Shown here: piece after piece, positions 35,391 through 46,695 of the stretch
Layout: each line of letters starts with the position of its first letter
Numbering within the stretch: position 1 is the first letter of the stretch
Source of the DNA: Charina bottae
Lineage: Eukaryota; Chordata; Lepidosauria; Squamata; Charinaidae
DNA: 64,000 nt
Direction: 5' to 3'
Assembly: GCA_023362775.1 (NCBI GenBank)
Contig: JALMGJ010000008.1
Coordinates: forward strand, 39,489,001 to 39,553,000
Program-made: the position numbers and the translations under genes
The notes under the pieces: model-generated
What the model saw: only the letters and a program-made list of their open reading frames with translations
Databases searched by the model: none
Told to the model about the DNA's origin: nothing

Positions 35391-35900
35391 AACAAACATA
35401 TAAACTTTCAAATCAACTTCTCCCCCCATAAAAACTCATTTATAATGTGTTTCCCTCCTATCACTATTCTATATATTTCTGGCCACTATGTTAACAATCA
35501 AATTATTATAATAATTTAAAAAAGACATTTAAATTATCTACTTTTATGCTTAATACTACAATCTTACCCCTATTAAACCTTAAAAAGCAAACTTTAAATC
35601 ATTAGAAAAAAATAGAATCATACAACCTTAAAATCAATCCACATACTTATTCTTAATTTTTATCCCACCTCAAAATAAACTAAAGCATTTAATGTTTTTT
35701 GTGGGTTTTCTGGGCTGTTAAAGCATTTAATCTCCATATAACAAACTAACTTTTAAATTATTACTGAAAAATAGAATCATACAGCCTTGAAATCAATCCA
35801 CATATTTATTCTTAATTTTAATTAATTAAGAAATTAATTAAGAAATAATTAATTAAGAAATTAATTTCTTATCCCACCTCAAAATAAACCAAAGCATGTA
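35055..35900 (-). repeat. AT-rich LINE-like 3' region with internal direct repeat
   Basis: Starts with a T-run and TTTATTAAGCTTGTAGCATAG. Two copies of AATAGAATCATACA...ATCCACATA...ATTCTTAATTTT lie at 35610-35690 and 35770-35820. The second is interrupted by palindromic AATTAATTAAG repeats (35819-35870). Family uncertain; possibly a LINE 3' UTR. Confidence 0.35.
35330..35390. repeat. (TACA)n(CA)n microsatellite
   Basis: About 11 TACA units followed by CA repeats. Confidence 0.95.
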
Positions 35901-37436
35901 TTTGTCTCCATATTATACGCAGGAAGTTTTTTATACACAAATCAAGAAACCCAGCTGTCTCCCCTACAAAGTCAACAGAAAATTTCCCACATGACGGAGC
36001 TATCTCGTTCTCAAAACAGACCCTGTAATAAACAAGCCATTTTTCGGCTTGCAAGTCAAATTGTAACTCCTTCATGACTGTAGTTTCTTCACCATCATTC
36101 TCACAATCAGGAGGAATACTTCCTCCTTGATGAATCTCTTTCTCTCCCTTCAGAAAATGAATAGATGGAAGATGATCCTGAAATCAGCACAGTGTAACAT
36201 TCCAGCCCAATCCCAATGAAATGACTTCAGTTTAATGCAGTATGGCTAGGTTGCCAATGCAAAACTAATTGCAGAGCGATACATGTGAATTAAAAATGTC
36301 TTTGAAAAGGAACCCAGCTATCCCTCACAATTATCATTTGAATTAGTTAAGCTTTAGAAGAAAAGATGTCCCTTCACGCACCCATGAAATTAAAAAGCAA
36401 ATATCTAGTCCATATGGGTATAAAATGAATTTTAAACAGTAAAGTTGCAACAAGGGTTATGAGCAAGAGAAGTGCTATTTTACTGCTTTATCTAGCTATG
36501 TGGGAGAAACAAGTTTTATTGATTTGCAGCTGAAAGGCGCTGTACAGAACCCTGGTTGGCTGGACATCTGTGTTATCGTGAAATGTCCCCTCCTATCTCT
36601 CCACCAGCAATTTTTCAGTGGCAAGATGAATACGTCTTTGAAAGTGCCACCATTGTTAGTAGATAGGCCATATGATTGCTTAAATATTGGGACTGTGCTT
36701 TCAGCAAAGGAACAGGAAAAATGGGCAGTCCAGCAGCAGCATGGAGGGAGGGGTTATGATTGGCAGCCCATCTCACCATCTGAACAGGTGTTCCTTCGGC
36801 TAACCTTGACCCAGGCAATTAAAATGTAAAAAGTCAAGACAGGCATTTTAAGCTGAGCTTTAAACAGATAGATAACCCAATTAATTAATACACAAGCTGC
36901 CAATAGCTTCCCATCTTTGAGAGGACCCATTAACCACCTGGCTGTTGCATTTTTCATCCACTGCACTTTTCCAACCTGTCTTTAAAAATAGCCTTTCACA
37001 TTGCCAGGAACACTGCAGGATGTCCATTAATGTGGTGCCCTCCAGAGCTAATGAACTTCAAAATTTCAGCCTTCACAATTGCCATGTTTTCATTGACTGG
37101 GAATTCTGGGAATTAAAATCCAACAACCTTAGAAAACACTGGGTTGAGATCTATCTGTCAGTGGCGTGACCAGTAATGGGCACTTCTCATTGTGCCCATA
37201 TATCACCACTGCTACATGAGCTTCATTGGCTCTCAGTTGGCTTCCAGGTGCCATCCCATGCATAAAGTTACTGTTTCAAGCCTTTTAAGAGGAATCTGTA
37301 GACAGTAGTGGGAATGACCCCATATATTCCATTTTTTTTTCTCTCCCAGCAGGATACTCCTAACTTAACAGATCTCATTAAAAGAAACATCTTCAACAAG
37401 TACATCTGAAAGACGATATAATGAAGGTTGAAGGTT
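35901..37436. other. Intronic sequence, no gene seen
   Basis: Short ORFs without domains. An old hAT-like inverted fragment lies at about 37045-37145 (AATTCTGGGAATTAAAATCC). Confidence 0.4.
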
Positions 37437-37444
37437 GGTTAGAT

Positions 37445-37965
37445 CAATGTTTCTCAACCTTAGCAACTTTAAGAGATATGGTGTAAGGATGGAAAATCCA
37501 GGAACAACGATTAATTGCACCTGGATGTTCCAACCTTACACAGGATTAATAGAGAAAGGAATGTAAGGGAGATTGGGGGAGGGAGCACACAAGCAACCAA
37601 CGATTAACATCTTCAGATGGGGGGGGAATGAAGCAGGAAGAAAGCAATCAGCAAAGAATGGAACTAAAATACAAAAGAAGAGAAACTGAGAGGGAGGGGT
37701 GGGGCGAAATGAGAACTGAGAGGTTTAAGGAGGGACCCTGGGCAAGGGAACTCATTCGTATCTTCGATGTGGCACGACGCCAATCTAATAAAGAACTGCA
37801 CATATCCTATATGGCTTGTGTTGAAAGTTACTGATTTTAGATTGTAAGATCGGGGACCTCACATACGGACTTCAACTCCCAGAATTCCCTAGCCAGCATA
37901 CTGGCAGGGGAATTCTGGGAGTTGAAGTCCACCCCTCTTAAATTTGCTAAGGTTGAGAAACACTG
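37445..37965. mobile_element. hAT MITE interrupted by a solo LTR
   Basis: Left end CAATGTTTCTCAACC, right end GGTTGAGAAACACTG, with exact 8-bp duplication GGTTAGAT (37437-37444 and 37966-37973). The body is split by the LTR at 37482-37863. Confidence 0.88.
37482..37863 (+). mobile_element. Solo LTR, family B, nested in the MITE
   Basis: TGTAAGGATGG...ACCTCACA with TG/CA ends and an AATAAAG poly(A) signal near 37788. The 5-bp duplication is TATGG (37477-37481) versus TACGG (37864-37868). It interrupts the MITE body. Confidence 0.78.
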
Positions 37966-38178
37966 GGTTAGATTAACAAGATGTGTTAAGGAAGATCTCT
38001 GGCCCACCAGCTAAAAGTATCTTCATCTACCTACGGTTTTTGGCACAGAATTCAGTCACAGCTAGTGGAAGCACTGCACTTAAATTGGGGATGCTTGGAC
38101 TCCCTCCTTTGCGCAGCCATGCAGCCCCTCTGAGCCTCTCTGCACCAATTCAAGATTGTTGCGATGATGAAATTTGTT

Positions 38179-38442
38179 GTTGTTGTTCAGTCGTTTAGTC
38201 GTGTCCGACTCTTCGTGACCTCATGGACCATAGCACGCGAGGCCTTCCTGTCCTCCACTGCCTCCCGGAGTTTACTCAAATTCATGTTCATTACATCGGT
38301 GATGCTATCTAACCATCTCATCCTCTGCCGTCCCCTTCTCCTTTTGCCTTCAGTCTTTCCCAGCATCAGGGTCTTTTCCAGTGAGTCCTCTCTTCGCATT
38401 AGGTGGCCAAAGTATTTGAGCTTCAGCTTCAGCATCTGTCCT
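38179..38442 (-). pseudogene. Bov-B LINE 3' end
   Basis: The plus strand starts (GTT)n CAGTCGTTTAGTCGTGTCCG, the characteristic reversed 3' end of Bov-B. The minus reading includes YFGHLMRR, GKRRRGRQRMRWLD and KSRTRLND, the ORF2 C-terminus. It is 5' truncated. Confidence 0.9.
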
Positions 38443-38977
38443 TAATAGAAACCCTTAAATAGTAGCTTTAATCAAATCTGCTTGAGGTATAGACGTGTAT
38501 TCTATTATCATATTATGAGATAGATTTTCATTACAGAAAATGTAGGTGAATTAACACAGTGGCATTATGATCCTTGTTCAGAAAGAGGGAAAGATATTGT
38601 GGGTGGAAATTTCTAGGCGAGTCAAGGAACAATCCTGTTTTAAGCATCAATTTTTGCTGCCTCGGTTAGAGGGGAAGTTGTAGGCATGGAGAATTTTCAG
38701 TGGAGGAGAAAAGAACATTGCTAATGAGGAGGGAAACTGTCTAAATTTCAACCCTCTGGGAAATGTGGTTGCCAGGTTCTACATTTTATACAACGTACAG
38801 TTTTTATGGCAACTGAATGTGCTAGATGGGTTAAATTAGAAGTATCAGCACAGCATTACGTGTTCGTTATGTGTCTAGAGGGGCACTGATAGTATGAGTT
38901 GTAGTTTAACAGCCACACAGCTGTTTGATACTTTCATAACCTCTCTCTCTTCTTTCATTTTTCCTTCATGTTTTCAG

Positions 38978-39108
38978 CATACATATGTTTCCTGGTGACT
39001 GCCCTGGGTGTGACAGCAGGTGCCCATCGCTTGTGGAGTCACAGATCTTACAAAGCTAGACTGCCTCTGCGAATATTTTTGGCTGCAGCCAATTCAATGG
39101 CATTTCAG
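38978..39108 (+). CDS. SCD5: SCD5 exon 2, first histidine box
   Basis: Encodes residues 72 (split codon) to 115. The acceptor TTTTCAG ends at 38977 and the donor CAG|GTGGGT starts at 39109. The first base of codon 72 comes from exon 1 and the pair here completes GCA (Ala). The exon holds the end of the second hydrophobic segment and then HRLWSH (His88 and His93), the HX4H box that supplies two metal ligands in SCD structures. Its length is 131 nt and the reading frame carries through without a stop. It lies about 38.5 kb from exon 1. Confidence 0.93.
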
Positions 39109-39313
39109 GTGGGTATGTAGGGTTGATTCACACATCTACTGAACTCTTACTAAGTGGCAGTATAAGGAATAAAATGGCTCTCTGTGAAAAGCTCAGAGTC
39201 TGAATGCTTGGAGTCAGATGTCAGCAGAGTTCTGGTGGATTAACTGAGGGCCATCATGTGTATTCATCCATGTAATGTCATCACTTCAACTTCATTCACA
39301 GAATAGGTTAAAG

Positions 39314-39411
39314 CGGTGTTTCTCAACCTTGACAACTTTAAGATGGGTGGACTTGGAATTCTGGGAGTTGAAGTCTACCCATCTTAAAGTTGCCAAGGTT
39401 GAGAAGCACTG
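39314..39411. mobile_element. hAT MITE, 98 bp
   Basis: CGGTGTTTCTCAACC...GGTTGAGAAGCACTG, nearly all inverted repeat, with exact duplication GGTTAAAG (39306-39313, 39412-39419). Lies in SCD5 intron 2. Confidence 0.92.
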
Positions 39412-39998
39412 GGTTAAAGTTAAGGGCTGTGTATAGTGTGAATCTACTAATCCAGATAGCGCTGGTGAAGGACTGGGGACAGTCAACTCAGAATTGTACT
39501 GGGGCCACTCTAATGATCTATCCTCCCCAAGCTGCCATATTACAAAGACCTGCCCATTCAACTGTGGGAATATCCATATTCCAGCCAATCAGTCCTCCAA
39601 GTAAAAAAGATGGAATTATAGAACAGCTGAAAACAGGAGGTTGTCCGTAATATAACTCAGTGCTAACCCATGGCAGCCCCAAGACACCCTTCCAGCCTCT
39701 GTCAAACCCTGATTGACTGTAGTGCTCAAGTGATACCCACTGCTGCCTGCCTGGCCAGTGACCATACCCCTGCAAGTCTCATGAAAAGCTCAGGAGGATT
39801 GTAGACAAGAAAGCAGGACTGCCAGAAACGAGGACATTTGATGCAGTACACTGGATGCACTTGATAATATGCTGCCAGTCAGATCAACTGGGAAGAGTTA
39901 TGGTTGGCTGGCTTAAGCAATTTGTGTAAATTGGGCTTTTAAGTTGCCAACGTTAAGTCAAAACCATACATGTGTTTCAGCCCATAGTCAATAGATCT

Positions 39999-40000
<2 letters not shown>

Positions 40001-40041
<41 letters not shown>

Positions 40042-40042
40042 C
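40001..40042. repeat. (TG)n(AG)n microsatellite
   Basis: TG repeats running directly into AG repeats. Confidence 0.95.
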
Positions 40043-40316
40043 TCTTTGAGATATTCCACATTTACAGCTGAGCCGCAACTTCTGCTGCAGACTTCTGTGG
40101 GAGGCGACCTTATTGGACCCTGCAGGGCAGGCATTAAGACATCAGGCCTCATGGATCCAATGGAGATGGCAGATCCGGGCCATAAACTGTATAGGGAGAC
40201 ATAGCCACCTCCCCATATCCAGACCCCTTTTCCCCAGGCCCCGATTGTCTTCCACGAGGAATAGGGAAAGCCCTTCTCCTCAGCAGCTGATCCAAGAGCC
40301 CCACATGGGTTGAACA

Positions 40317-40440
40317 TTTATTTATTTATTTATTTATGTTTCAATTTATATACCGCTCCATCTCCCCGCAAGGGAACTCTGGGCGGTTTACATAGACTCC
40401 ATTGTTGCTAATGGAGGTTACATTAATGCTTCCATCCTGT
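40317..40440 (-). repeat. L2-like LINE 3' end
   Basis: (TTTA)n then TATACCGCTCCATCTCCCCG and AACTCTGGGCGGTTTACA, the reverse complement of the L2-type 3' end. Confidence 0.65.
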
Positions 40441-40881
40441 AAGGGCTAAAGGGCACGTTGGTTGGGGCTGCTCATGGGCAGAGAAGAGCTAATACTGCCC
40501 TTCCACTCTTGAAACATCCCCTATGCTGCAATCAGGCTTACAAGTAGCATCTGTTGTTGTTGAGGAGACTGTTGTAAAAAGTAATTACACTGTGTGTGTG
40601 AGAAAGCGGGTGGGGGAGGGAGAGGAAGAGAAGAGAAAGAGAAAGAAAACAATGTATGCAAATAAAGGCACTGTGTATTCAGCTTAACTCTGAGCAGGCA
40701 TGCTTAGGGCTGTCTAGGGACCTAGTCAACCAGCTCTGTGGCCCAACTTCTTTTGCAGAATTATTTATTGACTGGTTCCCAAGATCCAGTAAATCTTAGA
40801 AGCCACTGACTTTAAGAAAAGCCCAGCAGCTGGTTTCTTTGCTCCACAACAGGAAAGTATTTGAAATGACAGAGGCTAAAG

Positions 40882-40994
40882 CAGAGCCTCTCAACCGTGG
40901 CAACTTGAAGATGTGTGGACTTCAACTCCCAAAATTCCCCAGCCAGCATGTTGAAGTCCACACATCTTCAAGTTGCCACGGTTGAGAAACACTG
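40882..40994. mobile_element. hAT MITE, 113 bp
   Basis: CAGAGCCTCTCAACC...GGTTGAGAAACACTG; the arms are near-perfect inverted repeats. Duplication GGCTAAAG (40874-40881) versus GGCTGAAG (40995-41002). Confidence 0.88.
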
Positions 40995-41320
40995 GGCTGA
41001 AGGGTGAGAGATGTACCCACCCCTGCCTGCACCTGCTATTTATATGTCGAAAATCAGCCCACCTGCTCTCCTCCTCCAAGCACAGGTGGGTGAGGTAAAC
41101 ACACTTCTGAAGTCTCACAGGAGGTGGGAGCAGCAAAATAGCCACAGGGCAATTTTCTCTGGAAAATAAGCCAGCTTCTCCCTTTGAAAGTATTTGACAT
41201 AAACAGCTGTTTTTCTGATAGGGCAAACAGTGCTTGTGCTTGAAAGAACAATGTGGGCAAGGAAGGATTCAGAGGTCCACAGGGCTGTGAAACTTAATTT
41301 ACTTCTTGTGTTTTGTGCAG

Positions 41321-41526
41321 AATGATATTTTTGAGTGGTGTCGAGACCACCGGGTGCATCACAAATACTCCGAGACAGATGCTGATCCCCACAACGCCCA
41401 GCGTGGGTTCTTTTTCTCCCATATTGGCTGGCTCTTTGTTCGGAAGCATCGCGATGTCATTGAGAAAGGAAGAAAGCTGGACTTCAGTGATTTGTTGGAG
41501 GATCCTGTTGTTAGCTTTCAGAGAAA
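41321..41526 (+). CDS. SCD5: SCD5 exon 3, second histidine box
   Basis: Encodes residues 116-183 and two bases of codon 184. The acceptor TTTGTGCAG ends at 41320 and the donor AAA|GTGAGT starts at 41527. It begins NDIFEWCRDHRVHH. His125, His128 and His129 form the HX2HH box. The conserved DADPHN and RGFFFSHIGWL stretches follow, then a cytosolic basic segment (RKHRDVIEKGRKLD). These residues are very close to the SCD5 type. Length is 206 nt with no internal stop. Confidence 0.94.
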
Positions 41527-41584
41527 GTGAGTGATGCTTGTAAACATGAGTAAGGCTGGAGATACACTGATGCTCCACCATGGC

Positions 41585-41703
41585 AGGTTTTCATGTCCAG
41601 GTTGGACAGCCCTTGGGGTCGGTCGTATGAGGATTCCTACACTGGGCAGGGGATTGGATTAGATGATCCCCAAGGTCCCTTTCAACTCAATGATTCTATG
41701 ATA
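41585..41703 (+). repeat. CR1 LINE 3' end
   Basis: GGATTGGATTAGATGATCCC then AAGGTCCCTTTCAACTC and ATTCTATGATAAT, the standard CR1 3' terminus. Lies in SCD5 intron 3. Confidence 0.85.
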
Positions 41704-41802
41704 ATTAGCATTTCCCAGCCTCAACAAAATGTATAAGTGATTATTCAGGGGTGCAGATCTGTGAAGGGAAGGACTTACAAATTTAACAAGCAGAATGTTA
41801 TT

Positions 41803-42111
41803 TATATTTTGTTTTGTTTTGTTTTGTTTTGTTTTATTATTTTATTTATTTTATTTTATTTTATTTTATTTTATTTTATTTTATTTTATTTTATTTATTT
41901 TATTATTTTATTTTATTTTATTTTATTTTATTTTATTTTATTTTATTTTATTTTATTTTATTTTATTTTATTATTTTATTTTATTTTATTTTATTTTATT
42001 ATTTTATTAATTATTTTATTAATTATTTTATTTTGTTTTATTTTATTTTATTTTATTATTTTATTTTATTTTATTATTTTATTTTATTTTATTTTATTTT
42101 ATTTTATTACT
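41803..42111. repeat. (TTTTA)n array, about 300 bp
   Basis: Imperfect TTTTA/TTTA/TTTTG repeats directly abutting the tail of the reversed SINE at 42112. It probably grew from the SINE A-rich tail. Confidence 0.93.
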
Positions 42112-42342
42112 TTTTTTATCCCACCTTTGTTATTTTTATAAATAACTCAAGGTGGCGAACATACCTAATACTCCTTCCTCCTCCTATTTTCCTCACAACA
42201 ACAACCCTGTGAGGTGAGTTAGGCTGAGAGAGATTGACTGGCCCAAGGTCACCCAGCCAGCTTTCATGCCTCAGGCGGGACTAGAACTCTCTGTCTCCTG
42301 ATTTCTAGCCCAGCACCTTAACTACTAGACCAAACTGGCTCT
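42112..42342 (-). repeat. Sauria-type SINE
   Basis: Reverse complement: head near 42340 (GAGAGCCAGTTTGGTCTAGT) and tail CCACCTTTGTTATTTTTATA...CTCAAGGTGGCG, the Bov-B-like end. Confidence 0.9.
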
Positions 42343-42384
42343 CTCTTTAATGTGAAGTTGCCCGAATTTTTTTTAAATATATCA

Positions 42385-42563
42385 TGATCTCACAGGGAAC
42401 CCCTAGTGACCTCTCACGGAAGCTGGGTACTCATTTTACCGACCTCGGAAGGATGGAAGGCTGAGTCGACCTGAGAAACCAGCTTCTGCTGGGATCAAAC
42501 TCAGGTCGTGGGGAGAGTTTCGGTTGCAGTACTGCCGCCTACCACTCTGCGCCACACGAGGCT
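42385..42563 (-). repeat. tRNA-derived SINE, second family
   Basis: Minus-strand head GCCTCGTGTGGCGCAGAGTG (A box) and GAGTTTGATCCC (B box). The body reads GAGGTCGGTAAAATGAGTACC. Confidence 0.8.
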
Positions 42564-42599
42564 CTTCAGAAAGGAAATAGCTATGAATAAATAGTGAAA

Positions 42600-45500
42600 A
42601 CATAAGACAGCACCAGTAAGGCTAAAAAGCAGATTTTAAGAACACCCCAGCATGGAACAAAGAACACAAACATAAACATATATAGAATTAAAGGATTAAA
42701 AAGATGCTTTTAAGAAGGCTGTAAACTTGGGCTCAAGCAGACCTCTTCAAACTCAGTGAGTTGCACAAAACTTCTATTTTTCTCTCAACCCCCTTAAGAC
42801 TTAAAGAACCCCAAACTGACCTTTTATTCGTTTCTTTGATAGATTTCATGTCCCGCATTTTCACCAGGGGCTTTTATCCCCAGAACCACAACCCCATGAG
42901 GTAGGCTAGGTGGGCTGAAAGTTGGAGCAACACCCAATGACTTTACGTGACTGAGAGTGGACTTGAACCAGGGTCCAAGAGATTCATGGAAAGCAAGATG
43001 GTCAAGCAAAAAGGAGAACATGTTGGACACTGGTTGTCCAACAGGTTTCCAAACTGAATGAGGAGTTTCCAGCAAAAGAGCCTTGTTGGTCACTCCAGTG
43101 ACCAATGAAGAATCTTATGAGACCTTAAAGATCAATCCATTTTAGTGAGCAAGCCATGAATGCTTATGCCGCAATCTGCTAATTTTAAAGTGCCATGGGA
43201 ATTTGTCATTTCTGAGCCAGAAGGAAAGCTCCTTTGTTCCCTTAAAAAGAAAGAAAACATGATCACAGCAGAAGGAATGAGAACATGATCAGGTGTGAGA
43301 AAGTTGCAGAATTTTGTCTCTTGGGGGAGTGGGGGATCATGCTTTCGAGGCATCTGCATTAATGAGAAAGAAATCTGTGCTCAGCGACACAAATTCTGGC
43401 AAATTACAATTTCCTCAAGAGGAATCGTTCCAAACAACGGAGCAGACACTCTTGTGTGCGCAACGCATACAGTGCTCTGAACAGTTGAGTGCAGTTCATG
43501 GAGGCTTGCAGAAAGATAGAGGTTTTGTAGTTGAGGAGGTGAAGGATGGAAGCTTACAGGCTCCCTAGGTGAAACATTATATCTAGTAGTGTTAACTGCA
43601 GAAGTTCTCTTTTCCCAGCTGGAGGTAGACTACTTTTTTTACCTCCTGGTGAACAGAGATAAAGCAAATCAGCTAAAGAGAGAATGTCATAATCAAAGGC
43701 TTACAGGTGTCAAGGAAATGCTCGTGCTACTTGCGAGGATGGCAGCAGGCTTGTGTAGAGATCTGAAGATTCCAGGTTTAATACCTGACACAGTTGTAGA
43801 CACTTACCTAGTATTATGCAAAGGCATATATTCTTCTCGAGCATACCCCTGGAACAGCAACACTATTTATGCATACTTTTTCTAGCCCACTTTGTTTTTG
43901 AAAGCAATCCCAGCTTAAAAACGTATGGGTGAAGGTCCAGCTGGACCAATGGGGAATGCTGAGGATGCCTACAGGATTCTGCTCCCACCATAACAGGTAA
44001 AATAGCAGCACAGGTTAAGCCACTCTGGAACAACTAGAGATCAGTAGATAATATTATTGGTGGAATTTACTGAAGAAGTAGATGGGTTCAGGTTTAGAAA
44101 GCAGGAAAGGACTGAGCTTGGGGGCCAGGAGTCTGAAATGGCCGGCAAGATCTCGGGACCATACACAGATCAAGGTCTAAGCCTCATGAACCTCCTAAAC
44201 CATTAGATTTTCCACGTTGCAAGGAGAAGAGCCTTTCTTCTAGGTCCTCCTTGCTTTCGCTTAGTTAAGGATTCATGTGCATGTCCTGTCAATCCTTGTA
44301 CAGTGATCTACAGTGTCCCTGGCTTCCAACACTTCAGTTCCATCCCAAGGGAAAACCCTGTGATGAAACTCCTCCCATGCTACTCTCCTCCCAGATTGGG
44401 CAATGTGGGCAGCACCAAAACTTCAGAATGATGGGGGGGAAAAACACTCACACTCTCCACCCCCTCCAACAATACAGCTCAAAAACATCACCAACAGAAG
44501 TTCAGGAATAATTCTCAAAGCAGAACATCAGAACCCTCTTTCACAGAGGAAGAAACTTGGAGAAATGGCAAGGCAGACTTTAGCTGTTACACCTATGGTA
44601 GCAGAAAGTCAGAAGAAGTCTGGTAGTATCTTTTATTAAAAGGCATAATATTTTGTGAGCAGCAGCTTGCTTCATCAGAGGCAGAGAGTAAAATTTGCTA
44701 CCAGCCTCCTGACTTTTTACTACCATACTGTACACTAACACGACGGTCCTCCTGCAAATTACAGCTTTGGGGAATTGTGTGGTTCAAGCCTTGTTTTCTT
44801 GGAAATGTTAATTCAAGGCTGTTCTCTTCTAAATTTTACAGTTTTCCAAAATCATAAGCAAGACTACAGTATGGATGTGACTGGAAGCAATGGATTATAC
44901 TGGTTTGTAAGGATGCTGAAAGTGAAATACTCTCTCTGTGATACAGAAATTCCATTTGTGATCTTCCTCTTCAGTAGAGGAATCCACAGAAGTATGTTTT
45001 TCTCTGACTACTGCTGAATGTAGTCCAAAATTGAGGTTCCTGGTACCATACTTGCAAAATTCTCCAGTCAGCCTATTGCAAGGAATATTGGAAATACTCA
45101 TTTCTTCATTTCATTTGTATAATGAAAATCTCCCCTTTTGGGGGAGATGGGCAGTAATAGAAATATGAAAAATAAATAAATAAATGAAATAATGCCAAAT
45201 CAGCTACAGTAAATTACTAGAAGTCATTTGGCTGTACAATCTCTTGCAAGTCACATCAGCCATTGTTTCCCAACAATATACTTTATTTATCTTAAGCACA
45301 TCCTTAAACAAATGATCGTGCTTTTGATCAAACATGCTGCTTGTTAAAATGGGGACAGGCTAAAGGGATCTGGGAGAATGTTTTTATTTTTTCAGAACTC
45401 TATTTTTATATTTAAACTACACTAATAGCTGAATAAGGGCTTCTGTCAAGTACATTATCACTTATTCTTTGGTTTTGCACTACATATATACATATATATT

Positions 45501-45600
45501 GATAATGTGGCTCCCATTATCTTTTCTTCTCACTTAACTCATTTGGATTCGTTGCTATGGGAAATGTTGTCTTGTATGACCCAGCCAGCCCTGTTTTTCC
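42600..45600. other. SCD5 intron 3 remainder
   Basis: Mostly unrecognised. A fragment of an amniote repeat with CTTTTATTAAAAGGCATAAT lies near 44620-44690, and an L2-like tail at 45129-45186. No gene seen. Confidence 0.45.
45129..45186 (+). repeat. L2-like LINE 3' end
   Basis: TTTTGGGGGAGATGGGCAG followed by an (AATA)n tail. Confidence 0.55.
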
Positions 45601-45616
45601 TTTTTTTTCTTCACAG

Positions 45617-45849
45617 GTACTATAAAATTTCAGTTGTGTTGATGTGTTTTGTCATTCCTACTCTCGTGCCTTGGTATTTCTGGGGTGAGAGCTTGTGGAA
45701 TTCGTACTTCCTGGCTTCCGTCCTCCGCTACACCATCTCCCTCAACGTTGCTTGGCTGGTCAATAGTGTTGCTCACATGTATGGCAACAGACCGTATGAC
45801 AAAACCATCAACCCTCGGCAGAATACCTTTGTCAGTCTCGGAGCTATTG
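45617..45849 (+). CDS. SCD5: SCD5 exon 4, transmembrane segments and Asn/His ligands
   Basis: Completes codon 184 (Lys) and encodes residues 185-261 plus one base of 262. The acceptor TTCTTCACAG ends at 45616 and the donor ATTG|GTGAGT starts at 45850. It carries two hydrophobic segments (about 187-205 and 214-233), PTLVPWYFWGE, and NSVAHMYGNRPYD. Asn233 and His237 correspond to the Asn/His ligand pair between the second and third His boxes of SCD1. Length is 233 nt. Confidence 0.94.
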
Positions 45850-46695
45850 GTGAGTTACCAAGAATCAGCTCACCAACTTTTGGGAAGTGTGGCTTTGAGG
45901 TTGCTTTCTCCAGACTGCTTTAAAGCTGCTTTAGGGTCAGGGGTGTCCACGGCTTGTGGTAAAAAAAAAGATGCTGGCTGTGACGGTGCGATCAAGGCTG
46001 TTCCTCTTTTTGATAGGTGTCTTATGAAATCTCCAAATGCAGATAAGATTAGGAATTTCTGGTGCAGATGCTGGGAAACCTTATTTGTTTGCTTAGACCT
46101 TTCCTTCTTCTCTTAAAAAAAACTGTACTGTTAGAACAACTAAAATATACAACATTGTTTTCTAGGACTCTTCCTCCAGCCACATAGTAGACTAAGCAAG
46201 AGTGGGAGGAAAAAATAATGGCTGATGTTAAATTTCCAGAACCTGCATTTAATTACTATTTTAACATGGAATGTGGCAGGCATTCTAAGCACTATTAGAG
46301 CTGAGATTCAGATTGTTATGTAGGAGCTTCCTGAAGGCTCTCGGGAAACATATAATAGTCAGTCCCCCATTTTGAGAATATAAAATTCCATTATCCAACC
46401 TAGGTGGAAAACAGAAGTAAAGGAAACAGGACTGTTTTTACAGTAAGAAATCGGGGGATGGCTTGTTGGAGCATTTCAGTGTCATCTTTGGACACCCTGT
46501 CCACTGCTCACATATTCTTACAGGATGTAGTTCTTAAAATCCTTTCGTTGTTCAAAATAATAAAAATAATATATGTTTCTCCTTTAGAATATGTACTACC
46601 TCTTTTGCTGCTTCTGCTTGTTGATGCTGCATTCTACTTTTTCCCTTCTCTACCTTTGACCCTACTTTTTGTTTCTTCTGGGTTCTGTTTTCCAG

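Larger units (their letters stand above)
437..38977 (+). other. SCD5: SCD5 intron 1 (about 38.5 kb)
   Basis: Bounded by GTAAGT at 437 and TTTTCAG at 38977. It contains the antisense ERV, SINEs, LINE ends, MITEs and solo LTRs listed separately, and no convincing protein gene on either strand. Introns 2, 3 and 4 are 39109-41320, 41527-45616 and 45850-46695. Confidence 0.85.

Noticed and set aside
41737..42212. ORFs of LFYFI repeats
   Set aside because: Translations of the (TTTTA)n array next to a SINE.
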